A stretch of 64,000 bases of DNA. Origin: Zea mays. Its lineage: Eukaryota; Streptophyta; Magnoliopsida; Poales; Poaceae. Shown piece after piece: positions 44,901 to 55,505 of this stretch; position 1 is the first letter of the stretch, and the number at the start of each line of letters is the position of its first letter. Made by a program: the position numbers and the translations under genes. The notes under the pieces were generated by a model that did not search any database, was not told the DNA's origin, and saw nothing but the letters and a program-made list of their open reading frames with translations. The DNA lies in contig NC_050105.1 of the NCBI RefSeq assembly GCF_902167145.1, forward strand, positions 135,951,988 to 136,015,987, read 5' to 3'.

Positions 44901-45360
44901 AAAGCGAGCCGCGTGCACCACCAGTGCGGGCAGCTCTCCTTCTCATTCTCAACCACCCTCCCCTCCCGTCCATGTGGGAGTTGGAATGATGGGTGCCATC
45001 CGAAAAGCGCGACAGCCGAGGCTATAGCGCTGCCAAGTTGCACCGACGCGCGGCGGCTAGCTCACTATTACACTGAGGTCACGGCGGCCTGGCCTGGTCG
45101 CCGTGCGTATGTATGCCTGGTGCCTGCTGCGGGGACGGCACGGAGGAGTGGTTGCCACCGTGATGTAGATGTACTTGCGGTCGCCGAAACTGAAAGCGAA
45201 GGTCTGTCTGACCGTGGTTTCTCTCCTCCGTATTTTCTGGCGTCTGAAGACATTTCGCCGCAATACAGATGATCCGCACGTCGTGATACAGATGGTCTGC
45301 AGCAAGTATATTTTGTTACGCGTCTATAGATAACGTAATTTACATTACATTAAACAAATT
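41972..45360. other. Gene-free stretch
   Basis: I recognise no gene in these 3.4 kb. A GGGTT-type microsatellite lies near 42345-42372 and a (CT)n tract near 44795-44822. A sequence resembling a Stowaway MITE end (CTCCCTTTATTCTAAAA) occurs near 43107, but its partner end was not found. Short open frames around 44180-45300 show no known family. Confidence 0.5.
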
Positions 45361-45432
45361 GGGTGTTTGGTCTAGTGGTATGATTCTCGCTTCGGGTGCG
45401 AGAGGTCGCGAGTTCGATTCTCGCAACACCCC
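45361..45432 (+). tRNA. tRNA-Pro (anticodon CGG)
   Basis: The 72-nt sequence folds into a full cloverleaf. The acceptor stem is GGGTGTT/AACACCC with discriminator C, the anticodon stem is CTCGC/GCGAG with loop TTCGGGT (anticodon CGG at 45393-45395), and the T stem is GCGAG/CTCGC with loop TTCGATT. A CAA motif lies a few bases upstream, as is common for plant tRNA genes, and a run of T's from 45434 is a polymerase III terminator. No intron is present. It decodes CCG codons. Confidence 0.96.
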
Positions 45433-45433
45433 A

Positions 45434-45441
45434 TTTTTTTA
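45434..45441 (+). terminator. Polymerase III terminator of the tRNA gene
   Basis: A run of T's begins two bases after the discriminator base of the tRNA, which is the usual RNA polymerase III stop signal. Confidence 0.8.
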
Positions 45442-45838
45442 TTATTTCTCTGTATTTTTTTCCCTCCTTCCGTTTTTTTAATCACTAATTTTCCAAAGCA
45501 AGGCAACATGATGCACTCTTTTTAACCAGTAATTGACAAAAAAAAAGACAACATGGTGCACTGCAACTGTGCAACATGCCAACATTGGTAGCTCGGTTTT
45601 TTTTTAAAAAAAAATTGTAGGTTCTCAACAGTGGTAGTTCGGTGTCTTTTATATCTTTTTTTGGTGTTTTTTCTTTTCTTTTTAATCTCTAACTGATCAA
45701 AACAAGGCAACAATGATGCACTGCAACTGTGCAGCACGCCAACGTTGATAGTTGGGAGTCTTCTTGTGCTAGAAATTTCTTGCACTTTTTTTATTTTATT
45801 TTCCACACCTTTCAATATATCACGAGGATGATAGAGCA

Positions 45839-46057
45839 CACGGGAGGGGCCAGGCCGTGGCCCAAAATTTGTTTTAGCCTTCTTAAAATATATACATATA
45901 ATACATGGTTAATCTACCTTATTTTAATAGTATTTATACATGATGTGTTCTTCTTGATTTAAATTTATCTTTATTTAATATATGTTTTTAGTACGATATC
46001 TATTTTTTATTTCTATATCTTTACATTATGTTTTAGTTAATTCTTGTTCCACCACTG
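45839..46057. mobile_element. Short non-autonomous hAT-like element
   Basis: Candidate 8-bp duplications ATAGAGCA (45831-45838) and ATAAAGCA (46058-46065) differ at one base. The ends start CACGGGAGGGGCC and, inverted, CAGTGGTGGAACA, a weak match to hAT-type termini. The 219-bp interior is AT-rich without coding capacity. The call rests mainly on TSD length and end type. Confidence 0.45.
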
Positions 46058-46065
46058 ATAAAGCA

Positions 46066-46925
46066 CAATCTACGTCTAGCAATTGAGGGGGTGCGATACA
46101 TATTTTTCTTCTAGGCTTCGCATTGAATTACTCACGCCCAAGCATTTGGTCACAAAATGCTCATTGCCCAGCCATAAAGCAATGCCCTCCCAAATAGGCC
46201 GAGCCCGCGTTTGAATCCTTGGAATTGAATTACATTCTAATAATCGTAAATTAGACATAGATCAATTAAGCTAATATAATTTTATCCATAATATATTTGT
46301 GTATTACAATTGACCAAATGAATGAGATTTTTATGTACCACATTTATACTATAGAGGAGCGAGTCGAAGAATATGTTATAAGTTCCAGAGTAGAAATATA
46401 GATTAGTGATACATAGAATTAATTTTCACTCTTCATTCCTATGAATTTAGGATATACTTATATTTATACTTTTGGAAAGTGGTGGAATGTTAAATTCTAA
46501 ACTAAACAACTTGCTCTATTAAATAAATTTCAATTCCATCAAAATAAAGAGATCTAAACGGCTTGAAACGACAATCTTGAAAAAGTTGGATGCTGAATTC
46601 CTAGATACACCGAAAGGAGGCAAATGTCAATGTTTGCTAACCGCATGCTTAAAGTCTATCTGTGGTCCAAGTGCGATTTTAGATGACGGTGCCAATCAAA
46701 GAATTTGCTTTTTTGACGGTTTGCAACAAAAACAAGAGTATAGTATGCAAATTATATATTTTAACTTTTAACCCATTCCTTGAAATTAAACTGGGTGGTC
46801 CTCTAACAGGACTGCAAACAGGCACGCTTTGTCGCTTTGACCTACCCTTCTAACTAACCCTTCGCATAAGTTGCCCATTACCGCTGACAGAGGGAGGAGC
46901 ATACCCCCAACTCATCAGTATCTGT
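46066..46925. other. Gene-free stretch
   Basis: This is AT-rich DNA without a recognised gene. A weak pair of inverted ends (GTTTGAATCC near 46210 and GATCTAAACGG near 46551) hints at an old MITE, but no clear TSD was found. Confidence 0.4.
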
Positions 46926-47570
46926 CAGGGCCAGCCTAGCCCTGAGGATATGCAGGGTGAGGATATACAGGGTATACGACCGTTCAGGACACCCATGGTA
47001 TGTAGGACCCTCATTTGTCCAGCTTATATCAAATACATATACGTTCTCTATTCTCGTTCCTTTGTTGCGTCTATCTGATTTTCTGGCAATCATCTCTTCA
47101 AGGTCACACAACAGTCGTCTGCTTGATGACGAATACTAAATATCGATTGACGCGGGAAGGACGGAAGGTGTTGTACACCTATGCTTGTCGCGTTGCTTAA
47201 TTCTAGCCTACCGGAGGACCGACTCTGATAACCTACGTTGCTTAATCTTAGTTTAGTTTGCTGAACTTTGTTTTTTTCATAAAATTTGCTCTAATGTATT
47301 TAGATTTGGTTTGCTATGTATTTTAAGGTTTATGCTAGTTTGACAAATTTAAAGTAAAATACTCGCTCTTAAAACAAATGTAGAGTTATATTACATAATT
47401 TTGTATAATTTTACGACTAGTAAAATGGTGTAATAATGTCTCCGGACATATCATTTTGAATAGAATTATGTAAATCATCAAAAAAATTATTCTTTAGATA
47501 TCATTTAAAAGTTGAAAAAATAACAGACTCAAATCTTCATAGAGGGCCTCCGAAATGTAGGACCGGCCTG
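46926..47570. mobile_element. Non-autonomous hAT element
   Basis: The left end CAGGGCCAGCCTAG and the inverted right end CAGGCCGGTCCTAC are hAT-type. The flanking 8-mers GTATCTGT (46918-46925) and GTATCAGT (47571-47578) match at seven of eight bases. No transposase is seen in the 645 bp. Confidence 0.7.
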
Positions 47571-47578
47571 GTATCAGT

Positions 47579-48230
47579 GCAGTGGGCAACTAACTTTAGG
47601 TTTATCGCTCCAGTACAAAAGCCGTTGGCTTCCAATGTCATAGACAGTGGAGTGGACCCAGAATTTGGTAACAACTAACAAGAATAGCTCCATGGCTCCA
47701 TCTAAGGCAACGACGATTTTCCGTGAGCAGATCTTTTGATTTCCACGCAACGCCTCTCCTTTTGATTGGTTTATTCGTCTTCCGGTTCCCAGAATCAGAT
47801 GGATCTCCAGCAGTAGCTTCCTTTTCTTTCCTTTTTTCTTTTTGAAAAAAAAGGTATCCACTATCCAGCAGTAGCTTCGAATACCATGCAATTTCACCAT
47901 TTCACCTTGAGACTCCATAAGTGAAATAAACTTATCCAGGGAAAAAAAATAAGGCACGTTTTTTTCCCTATAAGAAACATACGATAACGGATGAAGTCCA
48001 CTTATAAGTGCAAAATCTATAAAAACAGGTACTTCAACTATTTCACAATATCGAGGCAACCAGTGTCCAATTGGTCCCTCAAATATATGTTACATCCAAA
48101 ATCTTCTCCAGACTAAAATAAGGAAGTAAAGTTTAATTATGCACATGACAGCCGGTAAGTACATCGAGAGAGAGAAAAAAAAGAGGACAGACACATTGCT
48201 GACGGCTTCCACATGAGTAGAGTCTAGTCA
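47579..48230. other. Gene-free stretch
   Basis: No gene is recognised between the hAT element and the LINE fragment. Poly-A/T tracts lie near 47840-47855. Confidence 0.4.
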
Positions 48231-48975
48231 ATGAATAAACTGAGTAAGTTCTATCTCTGCATTCCGGTGGGCTCTCCAAATCTGAACAAAAGTCTTTGGA
48301 AGATTAGAGCACCTCTCAATGTCAAAGTCTTTCTTTGGTACCTCCATAGAGGTGTGCTTCTCACGAAAGATAATTTAGCTAGACGCAATTGGATAGGTAA
48401 TAGCACCTGCTGTTTCTGTCATCTTGAAGAAACCATACAACATCTCTTTTTCGAATGCAGATTCACGAGAGCAGTATAGTCCTTTTTTCATTGTGCGTCT
48501 AACATTCCGCAACCTGCCAGTGCAATCCATATGTTTGGGTTGTGGCTTGAGGGTTCTTCTGATTCAATGCATTCGGTTGCTCTGCTAGGGGCAGTAGCTG
48601 TGTGTTGGCTAATTTGGTTAAGCAGAAATAATAGTATTTTTGAGAAGAAAAAATGTTATTTCCCTGTGCAGGTTATCTTCACGGCGGTGCACTGGATGCG
48701 CTCATGGGTGTCCCTGTAACGTTCGGATGAACATGACCTTGTTATGTAGACTTCACTTCACTTGACGCATTTAGTCGTAGAGTTTTTCTCTCGGGCTTAT
48801 GGGTGGCGATTAGTCTAAGGATTGATAGTCACTAGAGTATGATTGGCTTCAGGATATCTTATTTTGTTGGGCCGTGTATTCTGTATGGAACAGAGGTCGG
48901 AAGATGTTTGTTTCAAGACTTTGCTTCACCTCGTTGTAATGCACTTGAAATTAATATATCTCCCTTTTCAAAAAA
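48231..48975 (+). pseudogene. LINE 3' fragment with zf-RVT domain
   Basis: The conserved zf-RVT segment is readable (SLWKIRAPLNVKVFLWYLHR, KDNLARRNW, CCFCHLEETIQHLFFECRF). A TAG at 48477-48479 interrupts the frame, which resumes to 48719 (WLIWLSRNNSIFEKKK). The 3' UTR ends in an A-run at about 48969-48975. The 5' boundary is uncertain and I found no TSD. It is a 5'-truncated L1 copy on the plus strand. Confidence 0.8.
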
Positions 48976-49044
48976 AGACCTTTGACTAGGTGGAAAGACT
49001 TCTCACTACTGTGTCAGACATATCCTTCACATCGAGGAAACTAA

Positions 49045-49405
49045 CGGGACGTTTGGATCCGTTCATTTTAGAGGATTTAGAATTCACTCAGTAAAGTAAC
49101 TTATTTAGTTTGGAATTTGGTATTCCACCAGTTTACAAAGTACAGATATAAGCGTATCTTAAATTCATGAGGTGGAGGGTGAGAAATGATTTTATACATT
49201 AGTAGAATTTGTTTCTATTTTATAACTTATATGACACTCTTCGTCTAACTCCTCTATAGTACAGATATAGCATATAAATATCTCCGACATCTTGCTAATA
49301 ATAGTATACAAATATATTTTGCATAAAATCGAATTAGCTTAATTGATATATACATAAATTACTATTATTAGAATGAAATTCAATTCCAATGATCCAAACG
49401 CGACG
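49045..49405. mobile_element. Tourist-like MITE, TAA target duplication
   Basis: Inverted ends CGGGACGTTTGGATC and (reverse complement of the right end) CGTCGCGTTTGGATC match at most positions. TAA flanks both sides (49042-49044 and 49406-49408). The 361-bp interior is AT-rich. It lies 70 bp past the stop codon of the SH3P gene, so it may form part of that gene's 3' UTR or terminator. Confidence 0.65.
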
Positions 49406-49475
49406 TAAGAGAAAATGAAAACATGGATACTATTCCAGCTCCCAACAATAGAAATGATGTACCAGCCAAAAACTC

Positions 49476-52400
49476 CTAAAAGATATGTGGAACTTTGCTT
49501 GCTAGAACATGTTCTCGCCTTTCGATATAAGCATGAGGAAACCATCCTGCTTTGCCCTTGCATTCACCTTCTGCCCAACCATTGCTTGAAATCTGTTTCA
49601 GAGAGAAGAGAGGACAAATGCAAGCCAAATGATCATATATATGCTTAGTGCAGCTGCTGGCAAAAATGGTTTTTTTTTTAAAAAAAACCCATAACGTCGA
49701 TGAACAGAAAGGAAAAAAAAAACTTTGGTTTAGAAAACATTAACGACAGCTAAGTGGTGGTGTGTTTATCTGCTACAGGAATGCATTTAAAAAACACAAA
49801 ATTGTATTAGCAACATGGAAGAAGATTAAAAAAACTACGGCTGTGAAAAAGTATATTACCTTTCGGACAATTACAATGTCACCAGCTGACAAGGTAAGCT
49901 CAAACTCACTTTCAGCTTTGAAGGAATCAAGGGCCTGCAGCACATAGAACAAAAAAGTCATATTCCACAAGCATCCCAGACGACATCAACAGCAGCTTGT
50001 ACATTTGCTGAAGATTTTAATAAAAAGAACAGTAGGTGCGATAATTCTTCATTAAAAACGCCACACCTCTCCAAGGAAGAAATTGACAGATTGGACTGAT
50101 TCATTAACAGAAGTGGATGCAAACGCTCCGTTAACTTCATCATAAGATGGTGGTGGTGGTGGCATGTAATTGTCAGCTGCTGGAGTCAGGGGTGCTTCAA
50201 TTTTTTGGCGCTCAGACACCATCTATCAATTATAACATAATCGTCAAATGGATATACACAAGATTCTGTATGCTTCAGAAGTTCAGATTGCAGGAAAAAC
50301 CGTTCCAACAGAGCAGCCTAATATATAAATATGCTCAAATGATAAAGCTGGTAGCATACATACTTCTTTTTCCAACTGGTCAAGTATCTCCAGAACTCTC
50401 TGATGGTAACCTCTCTCAGCCTCAACCTTAAACCCACAATAAGAATGATTAGTAAACATGAAATACAGGAACCTGAAGGATAAGAAAAATGTTGTCAAGG
50501 TGCCATTGAAGATTACCAGTGCAATGAGACGTTGTAAGGTCAACCATTGCTGCTGAGTCTCAACTGCTGACATTGCTGAGATAGCTTCCTTCCCTAATGC
50601 CACCATGTTTGACTTCAGTTCTTCAAGCTTGTACTCAGCGGCTTCCAATTTCGATATCATATCTCCATTCCCAGCTGACTCCCTCACCCTATTCTGCCGT
50701 CTTGATACTTCGACAGCCTAAAAAGATACCACAAAAAAGGAGAGGGCGAAAGTACAAGAAATATTACTGTTTTATGTTGAAGAGAAACAGAGACTTACTC
50801 AGTATATAATAGCTCAGCTGATTCATATGATCAGAGAACGTAACAGGATCCTATGTAGAAAAACCTTTGGTGATTACGGAACTTGTCTATAACCTTTAAT
50901 GTTTGTTGTGTGTGTTGTGGCGAAAGGGCCTCTAGCCGAGTTGGTTAGGTGGTCTGAGTAGCACCCCTCATGTCCTGAGTTCGACTCCCGTGCGAGCAAA
51001 TTTCAGGCAGTGATTAAAAAAATCCCCTCGTCTGTCCAACACCAAATCACAGGTTTAGGCTCGGCCCCGGTCGTTGGCGTTCTCACATGGGCTACGATGC
51101 CACTGTGTATGGGTGGGGCGGGGGTTCGAGGGTTTCCTCGACCTGCGTGAGGACTTTTTCTTAATATAATGCCGTGGGGGCGGTCTTACCCCCGCAGATC
51201 GAGTTTTTATGTGTGTTGTGTTTCTAAGAACTTCATAATGCAATCATGAACTCTCTTACTTATTCGAGAAAAAAATAGTGACTGTAAAAGGACCTCTAGC
51301 TGAGTTGGTTAGCTGGTTTGGGTAGCACTCCTTAGGTCCTGAGTTTGACTTCCTCTGCAAACGAATTTTAGACTAAGGTTAAAAAACCCCCTCGTTTGTT
51401 CCATGCTAAAGCATAGGTCTAAGGCCCAGTCCCGGTCGTTCTCATATGGGCTACGGTACCCGACATCGGTTGTGGTCATTCTCACATGGGCTATGGTACC
51501 GCTGTTTATAGATGAGGCAAAGGTTCAAGTGTTTTCTCGACCTGTATAAGAAAGTCTTCTCTTCGTATAATGCCAGATAGCCAGAGGGCTATCTTATCCC
51601 GCAGGTCGAGTTTTAGAAAAAAATAGTGATCTGCCATGCTGGTTCCATTGCTTCACTGATGATTCTTACAGTTCCCAACCAATGTGGCTATAGTGATGGT
51701 AAGGACCAGTATAGTCCTGCGTCCGGAGGGACTGTTGCTATCAACTTTAAGAATAACTTTTTAATAAGGTAGCAATTCCAGCCCCAAAGGTGTCTTTCGG
51801 ATGAGTCCTAATTGTGATGAATAAATTTTCATATTTGCAAGGAGCTTAGCTTAAGCTAGCAAAGATGTTCACCTGTGCTTCAGCTTCTTGCCTCGTTCTG
51901 TCATATCTCTGGGCCAGATGTCTTGCATCCTCTAAAGGTGCACACCCATTACCATTGCCCGCAGTGGCTCTGCCACCTAGAATTTGAATAGAACCATTAG
52001 TCAGTTTTCAAAACTATATTTACCCTGGCTATAAATTTCAGTGTAAAGATTAAACGAAATGTTCGATTATGCTTCAAATATAGTAAAAAATATGAGAAAT
52101 AAAATTACAATTCAATTAGTATCAGTAGATATTTGCAAAAAATATGTTTATGTACAAGACGATTATGGCTTAATAGTCAAGATATTAACTGCAAACAACA
52201 AAGAAAATTAGCAGACTAAGGAAAATCTATTTTGAAGTGTCAAACGGAATAATTTCAGTCTTGTAATTTTTATTATGATTTAATGTACAAGGTGAAGCAA
52301 ATCCAGCATTAGGAACATAGACCTGTGTGCCAAATGCATTCAACATGTTGCCGCGCTCCTTTTCCATCTGTGAGCGTGCCTTCCCGAAGTATGTAGCAGC

Positions 52401-54132
52401 TTTGGATAAAGTATCACCACTTGTACATGTGTTTTCAGCACCATATTTTTGGCTGTCGTCAGACAATTTATTCCCTAATACAGATTGCACCGCTTATCAG
52501 TTAAGATCAGATTTACTCAGATAACAATATAACTGACAAATATTGTTAAAAAACTCCATAACTGATAGATGGTATGAATGAACTACCTATTTCGACTTGT
52601 TTGGATCCTGTGACTATATAGCCCTCCATGCCCCGAACAATGTCTCTTTGAAAATGCTAGCAAGGATGCCAATGTTGAATCAGATTAAAAGGAAGGTAAA
52701 GAGAAAAAGAGACAAGAAATACACCTTCATACTTTAGCAGCACGAGTCGATAAGTAAAGCTTTTCCAATCTCTGATGCATTTTAACCTCTGATTCATCTG
52801 TAAATGCATTATCAGAATTCCCATAGCCAAACTGCTTGAACACACCCTGCAGTGGTGTCGATAGTATAAAGTTTTATCACTTGTAACGAGTTAAAAAAAA
52901 GGTAAGCTCATGGATACACATAAAATGGATAAACTTCATATGCTTATTTGGTGCAATCAAATCAGTAAGACAAATAATGAAGCAAATATTATATGTGGTA
53001 TAAATAGGTGGTCACTAAGAGTATGGCGAACCATAGTGTTATGGGTGATCACTAATCTCTAGAAATAAGGAAGTGATCTGATCTAATCTAATCTCTTTCC
53101 TAAGCCTTATCCCTTGCCATGAGAGGCACGTGGGCTGGCCCTCTGGCCACCCATAACACATAGTAATATGGGAAAAATAAGCAAACAGGTTCAAGGCACG
53201 AATATCTAGTTTGAGTGTTGTCTGTTGTATATGTAATTTAAGTGTTTGATGCACGCGGATGTGCAGAAAGTTTTTTTTTTTTTTTTTTTTTTTTTGCAAA
53301 ATGCAAAAATAGGCATTACAGTTCAGTATCACATTCAGATACCCAGCTGAGAATCCCAAAATCAGCTTATACAGCTGATCATATAGCATACTAAAGCCTA
53401 AAATTTGCATGCCCAAACAACCAATATGTCTCAAAGAAAACATGATGAACTAGGTCACCTGATTGTTTCCAATTACTATTCCATGTTGGATGTTTTACCT
53501 GCCTTTATATGCTTTTATTTTACAATCCTCTAATACATTTAACTTGGGCGTTCGTAAGCCAATGCAACTCCCTGATTCGATCTACCATGTCGAGTTTGTT
53601 AAGGCAAATGCAAAGGGATAGCTGGACAGAAAAGTGAAGCCGATCAGGTCGTAGAGTATCTACCACAGTACCACTACAACAATGCACAGGGAATGGCAGC
53701 TAAAAAGTTCAGGCTGCTCTTTATCTCGACCAGGAAATCATAAACGATACTTCCAATGAAAAAAAATATAAGCCAAACCAATTCGATCACAGCCTTTTCT
53801 CTCTCGAAACTGCAACTCGGCACTCCTTTCCCAGGATCAACATAAGTTACATAACCTGACAACACTGCACTGAAGTGCCTATTGCTAGATCCTACGCAGG
53901 CAACTTCGCACGCGGAAATAAAAAAACCGAAATAGCATTAAGCGTACTAGCATAGGCTCCCCTCCAGGGGACACAATTCATCAGAGATTCAGAGCCCATG
54001 GAAACTCCTGTCCACCGTACGGTTACGGGTGCTTAGACAGGTCGCGATTTGCGAGAGGCGGATAACCGCGGGACTGACCTGCCGAGCGACCTGGTCCTTG
54101 AGCCTGGAGGCCTGCTTCCACAGCGCCTCCAT
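49476..54132 (-). CDS. SH3P2-like protein (BAR and SH3 domains), with a 2-bp frameshift in exon 5
   Basis: Ten exons on the minus strand are joined by GT-AG introns: 54132-54079, 52846-52733, 52656-52587, 52474-52323, 51976-51873, 50717-50517, 50426-50364, 50222-50067, 49934-49860 and 49592-49476. All phases match except exon 5, which is 104 bp and carries an extra GT/TG in GGGTGTGCACC; the expected length is 102. Apart from that, 367 residues of a plant SH3P protein are readable. The N terminus is MEALWKQASRLKDQVARQ, the BAR helices include MEKERGNMLNAFGTQ and LAQRYDRTRQEAEAQ, a Pro stretch (YMPPPPPSY) follows, and the C-terminal SH3 domain has ALDSFKAESEFELTLSAGD and GWAEGECKGKAGWFP. The Arabidopsis family binds membranes and acts in clathrin-coated vesicle traffic and autophagy. 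As written, a TAG follows the insertion at once, inside the BAR domain. Skipping exon 5 would keep the frame. Confidence 0.93.
50920..51209 (+). mobile_element. tRNA-derived SINE (copy 1) in intron 5 of the SH3P gene
   Basis: A perfect 11-bp duplication TGTGTGTTGTG flanks it (50909-50919 and 51210-51220). The head has a polymerase III box A, TAGCCGAGTTGG (50933-50944), and box B, AGTTCGACTCC (50978-50988), in tRNA spacing. The tail ends in a short T-run after TCGAG. A T-ended tail is known for grass SINEs such as p-SINE1 and Au. It lies antisense to the gene. Confidence 0.9.
51282..51614 (+). mobile_element. tRNA-derived SINE (copy 2) in intron 5 of the SH3P gene
   Basis: The sequence is homologous to copy 1 in the same orientation. 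A perfect 15-bp duplication AGAAAAAAATAGTGA flanks it (51267-51281 and 51615-51629). Box A reads TAGCTGAGTTGG (51297-51308); box B has decayed. It is longer than copy 1 because of an internal duplication of the CTCACATGGGCTACGGTACC-type segment (about 51440-51500). Confidence 0.9.
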
Positions 54133-54515
54133 GGGCAGGCGTGCGGGAGGGCGGGCGGCGAGGTCGGGACGAGACAGCGAACCGGTCCTGCCTAGGTTCG
54201 TTCGCTTGTACTGCTTCGTTCGTCGGACTTCCCCGCGCTTTGGCGGCGGTGGCCTGGTTGGCTTCCCGCACGGCCCTTTCGGCCAGCCAGGCCGCTGTGA
54301 AAGCAGCTGCAAACTAGCTGCAGCGAACGGCTAAGCCGGCTTTTTCTCTCACTCTTGCATAGATCTATATCTTGTAAGTGTGTCCGGAGTGAGCTCTTTG
54401 ATGCATCTCAACTCCGGAATTAAGATCCATCACTTGAACACTTGTAGCATCCACGTGTGATTTATTTCTTACTCTATTTCTCTTGTCCAGTGACACCCTT
54501 ATTTTGTGCCTGTTA
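54133..54515 (-). promoter_or_regulatory. 5' leader and promoter region of the SH3P gene
   Basis: The first 180 bp upstream of the start codon are GC-rich and probably the 5' UTR. An AT-rich stretch with TATAGATCTATG on the minus strand (about 54360-54373) is a weak core-promoter candidate. No other gene is seen. Confidence 0.35.
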
Positions 54516-54906
54516 GGCTATCCGCACTCATACTACTCTAAATTTCTACTCTAAAAGGAATATTTTATCCCCGTCAGCAGTCATGTTTACTCTATACCAC
54601 AATCCTCTGCAGTCATGTTTACTCTATATCTCAACTCTATACCAACTATCACATATTATATCATTTCTTTTTAACTCTATTCTTTTCCCAGCCAACAAAC
54701 CGCTTCCTTCTCTCCTCCGATCTAGGCGTTCCGGCACTCTGCAACAGTGTTTCGAGTAAGAGCTGCATGTACTCTGAAAGTAGCGTTCCTGGTTTCCTCA
54801 TACCGTTTAGAGTAACTCAAACAGTTCACCACTGCGGCAGTTTTTTACTGCATATTCAACTCTATATTTATAGCGTTCTGGTTAAAGTTCCTCACTGCGG
54901 ATAGCC
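54516..54906. mobile_element. MITE with TTA target duplication
   Basis: Perfect terminal inverted repeats GGCTATCCGCA / TGCGGATAGCC are flanked by TTA (54513-54515 and 54907-54909). The element is 391 bp, AT-rich and non-coding. Its ends and length resemble the element at 8737-9126. The TTA duplication points to the PIF/Harbinger (Tourist) group. Confidence 0.8.
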
Positions 54907-54909
54907 TTA

Positions 54910-55505
54910 GAGGCACCGGGGAGTTTATGTCAACATTTGCGTGAATTTATTAGAAACATTTGCTTTAATAAAAAGCTCCATAATGACCCCGCTGATGTAA
55001 TCTTTATGTGTTGTTTTCTTTTGGATAACTGGGCACTAATGCAGACAGGGAGAACAAAAAAGACGTTGGAGGCAGAAAGCAAGCGAATGAGAGAGACGAC
55101 AAGAGAGGTGTTTAATCGCGCACAGGTGGGCTCCGGTGACAAGAAGTATCACAAGGTGACTGTGTTTCTGTCTCACAATCTGCTTGGTCTTCTGATTTGC
55201 TAGGCGTGTGTTGTCAGTAAGCTTGCCTTTGATCAGTTATGGTTAGTTCCAGGCAGTTGAGAGTGATCGGCGGTAGACAATTAAGTAAGTGTTTGGTAAG
55301 ACTTAGTTGATCTAAATAAGGTTTGTAAGTCTGGATTTCTGTGTAACAGTAACACAGATCCCTGATCCCTTTTTTTTTGGCGTTGCTCTGTTGGGATGTA
55401 GCCATCCTTGTTGAGTGGCGGGCCTCGTGACCTGTGTTGGTTGTAAAAACTATATCGTTCTATTTCTTAATGAAATAGGGGGCGCTACCCTTTTGGTAAA
55501 AAAAG
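54910..55505 (+). pseudogene. LINE 3' fragment
   Basis: The reading EFIRNICFNKKLHNDPADVIF...LLDNWALMQTGRTKK is the C-terminal end of a plant L1 ORF2. The tail TTTCTTAATGAAATAGGGGG...TTGGTAAAAAAA (about 55462-55505) is the same 3' end seen, inverted, in the big LINE at 13280. It is 5'-truncated; no TSD was found, and the left boundary may lie under the neighbouring MITE. Confidence 0.7.

Noticed and set aside
45361..45432. Reading the tRNA as part of a SINE head
   Set aside because: The cloverleaf is complete, the anticodon loop is intact and a terminator follows directly; no SINE body is attached.
50283..50687. A separate 134-codon minus-strand gene
   Set aside because: It is exon 6 of the SH3P gene read through into intron 6.
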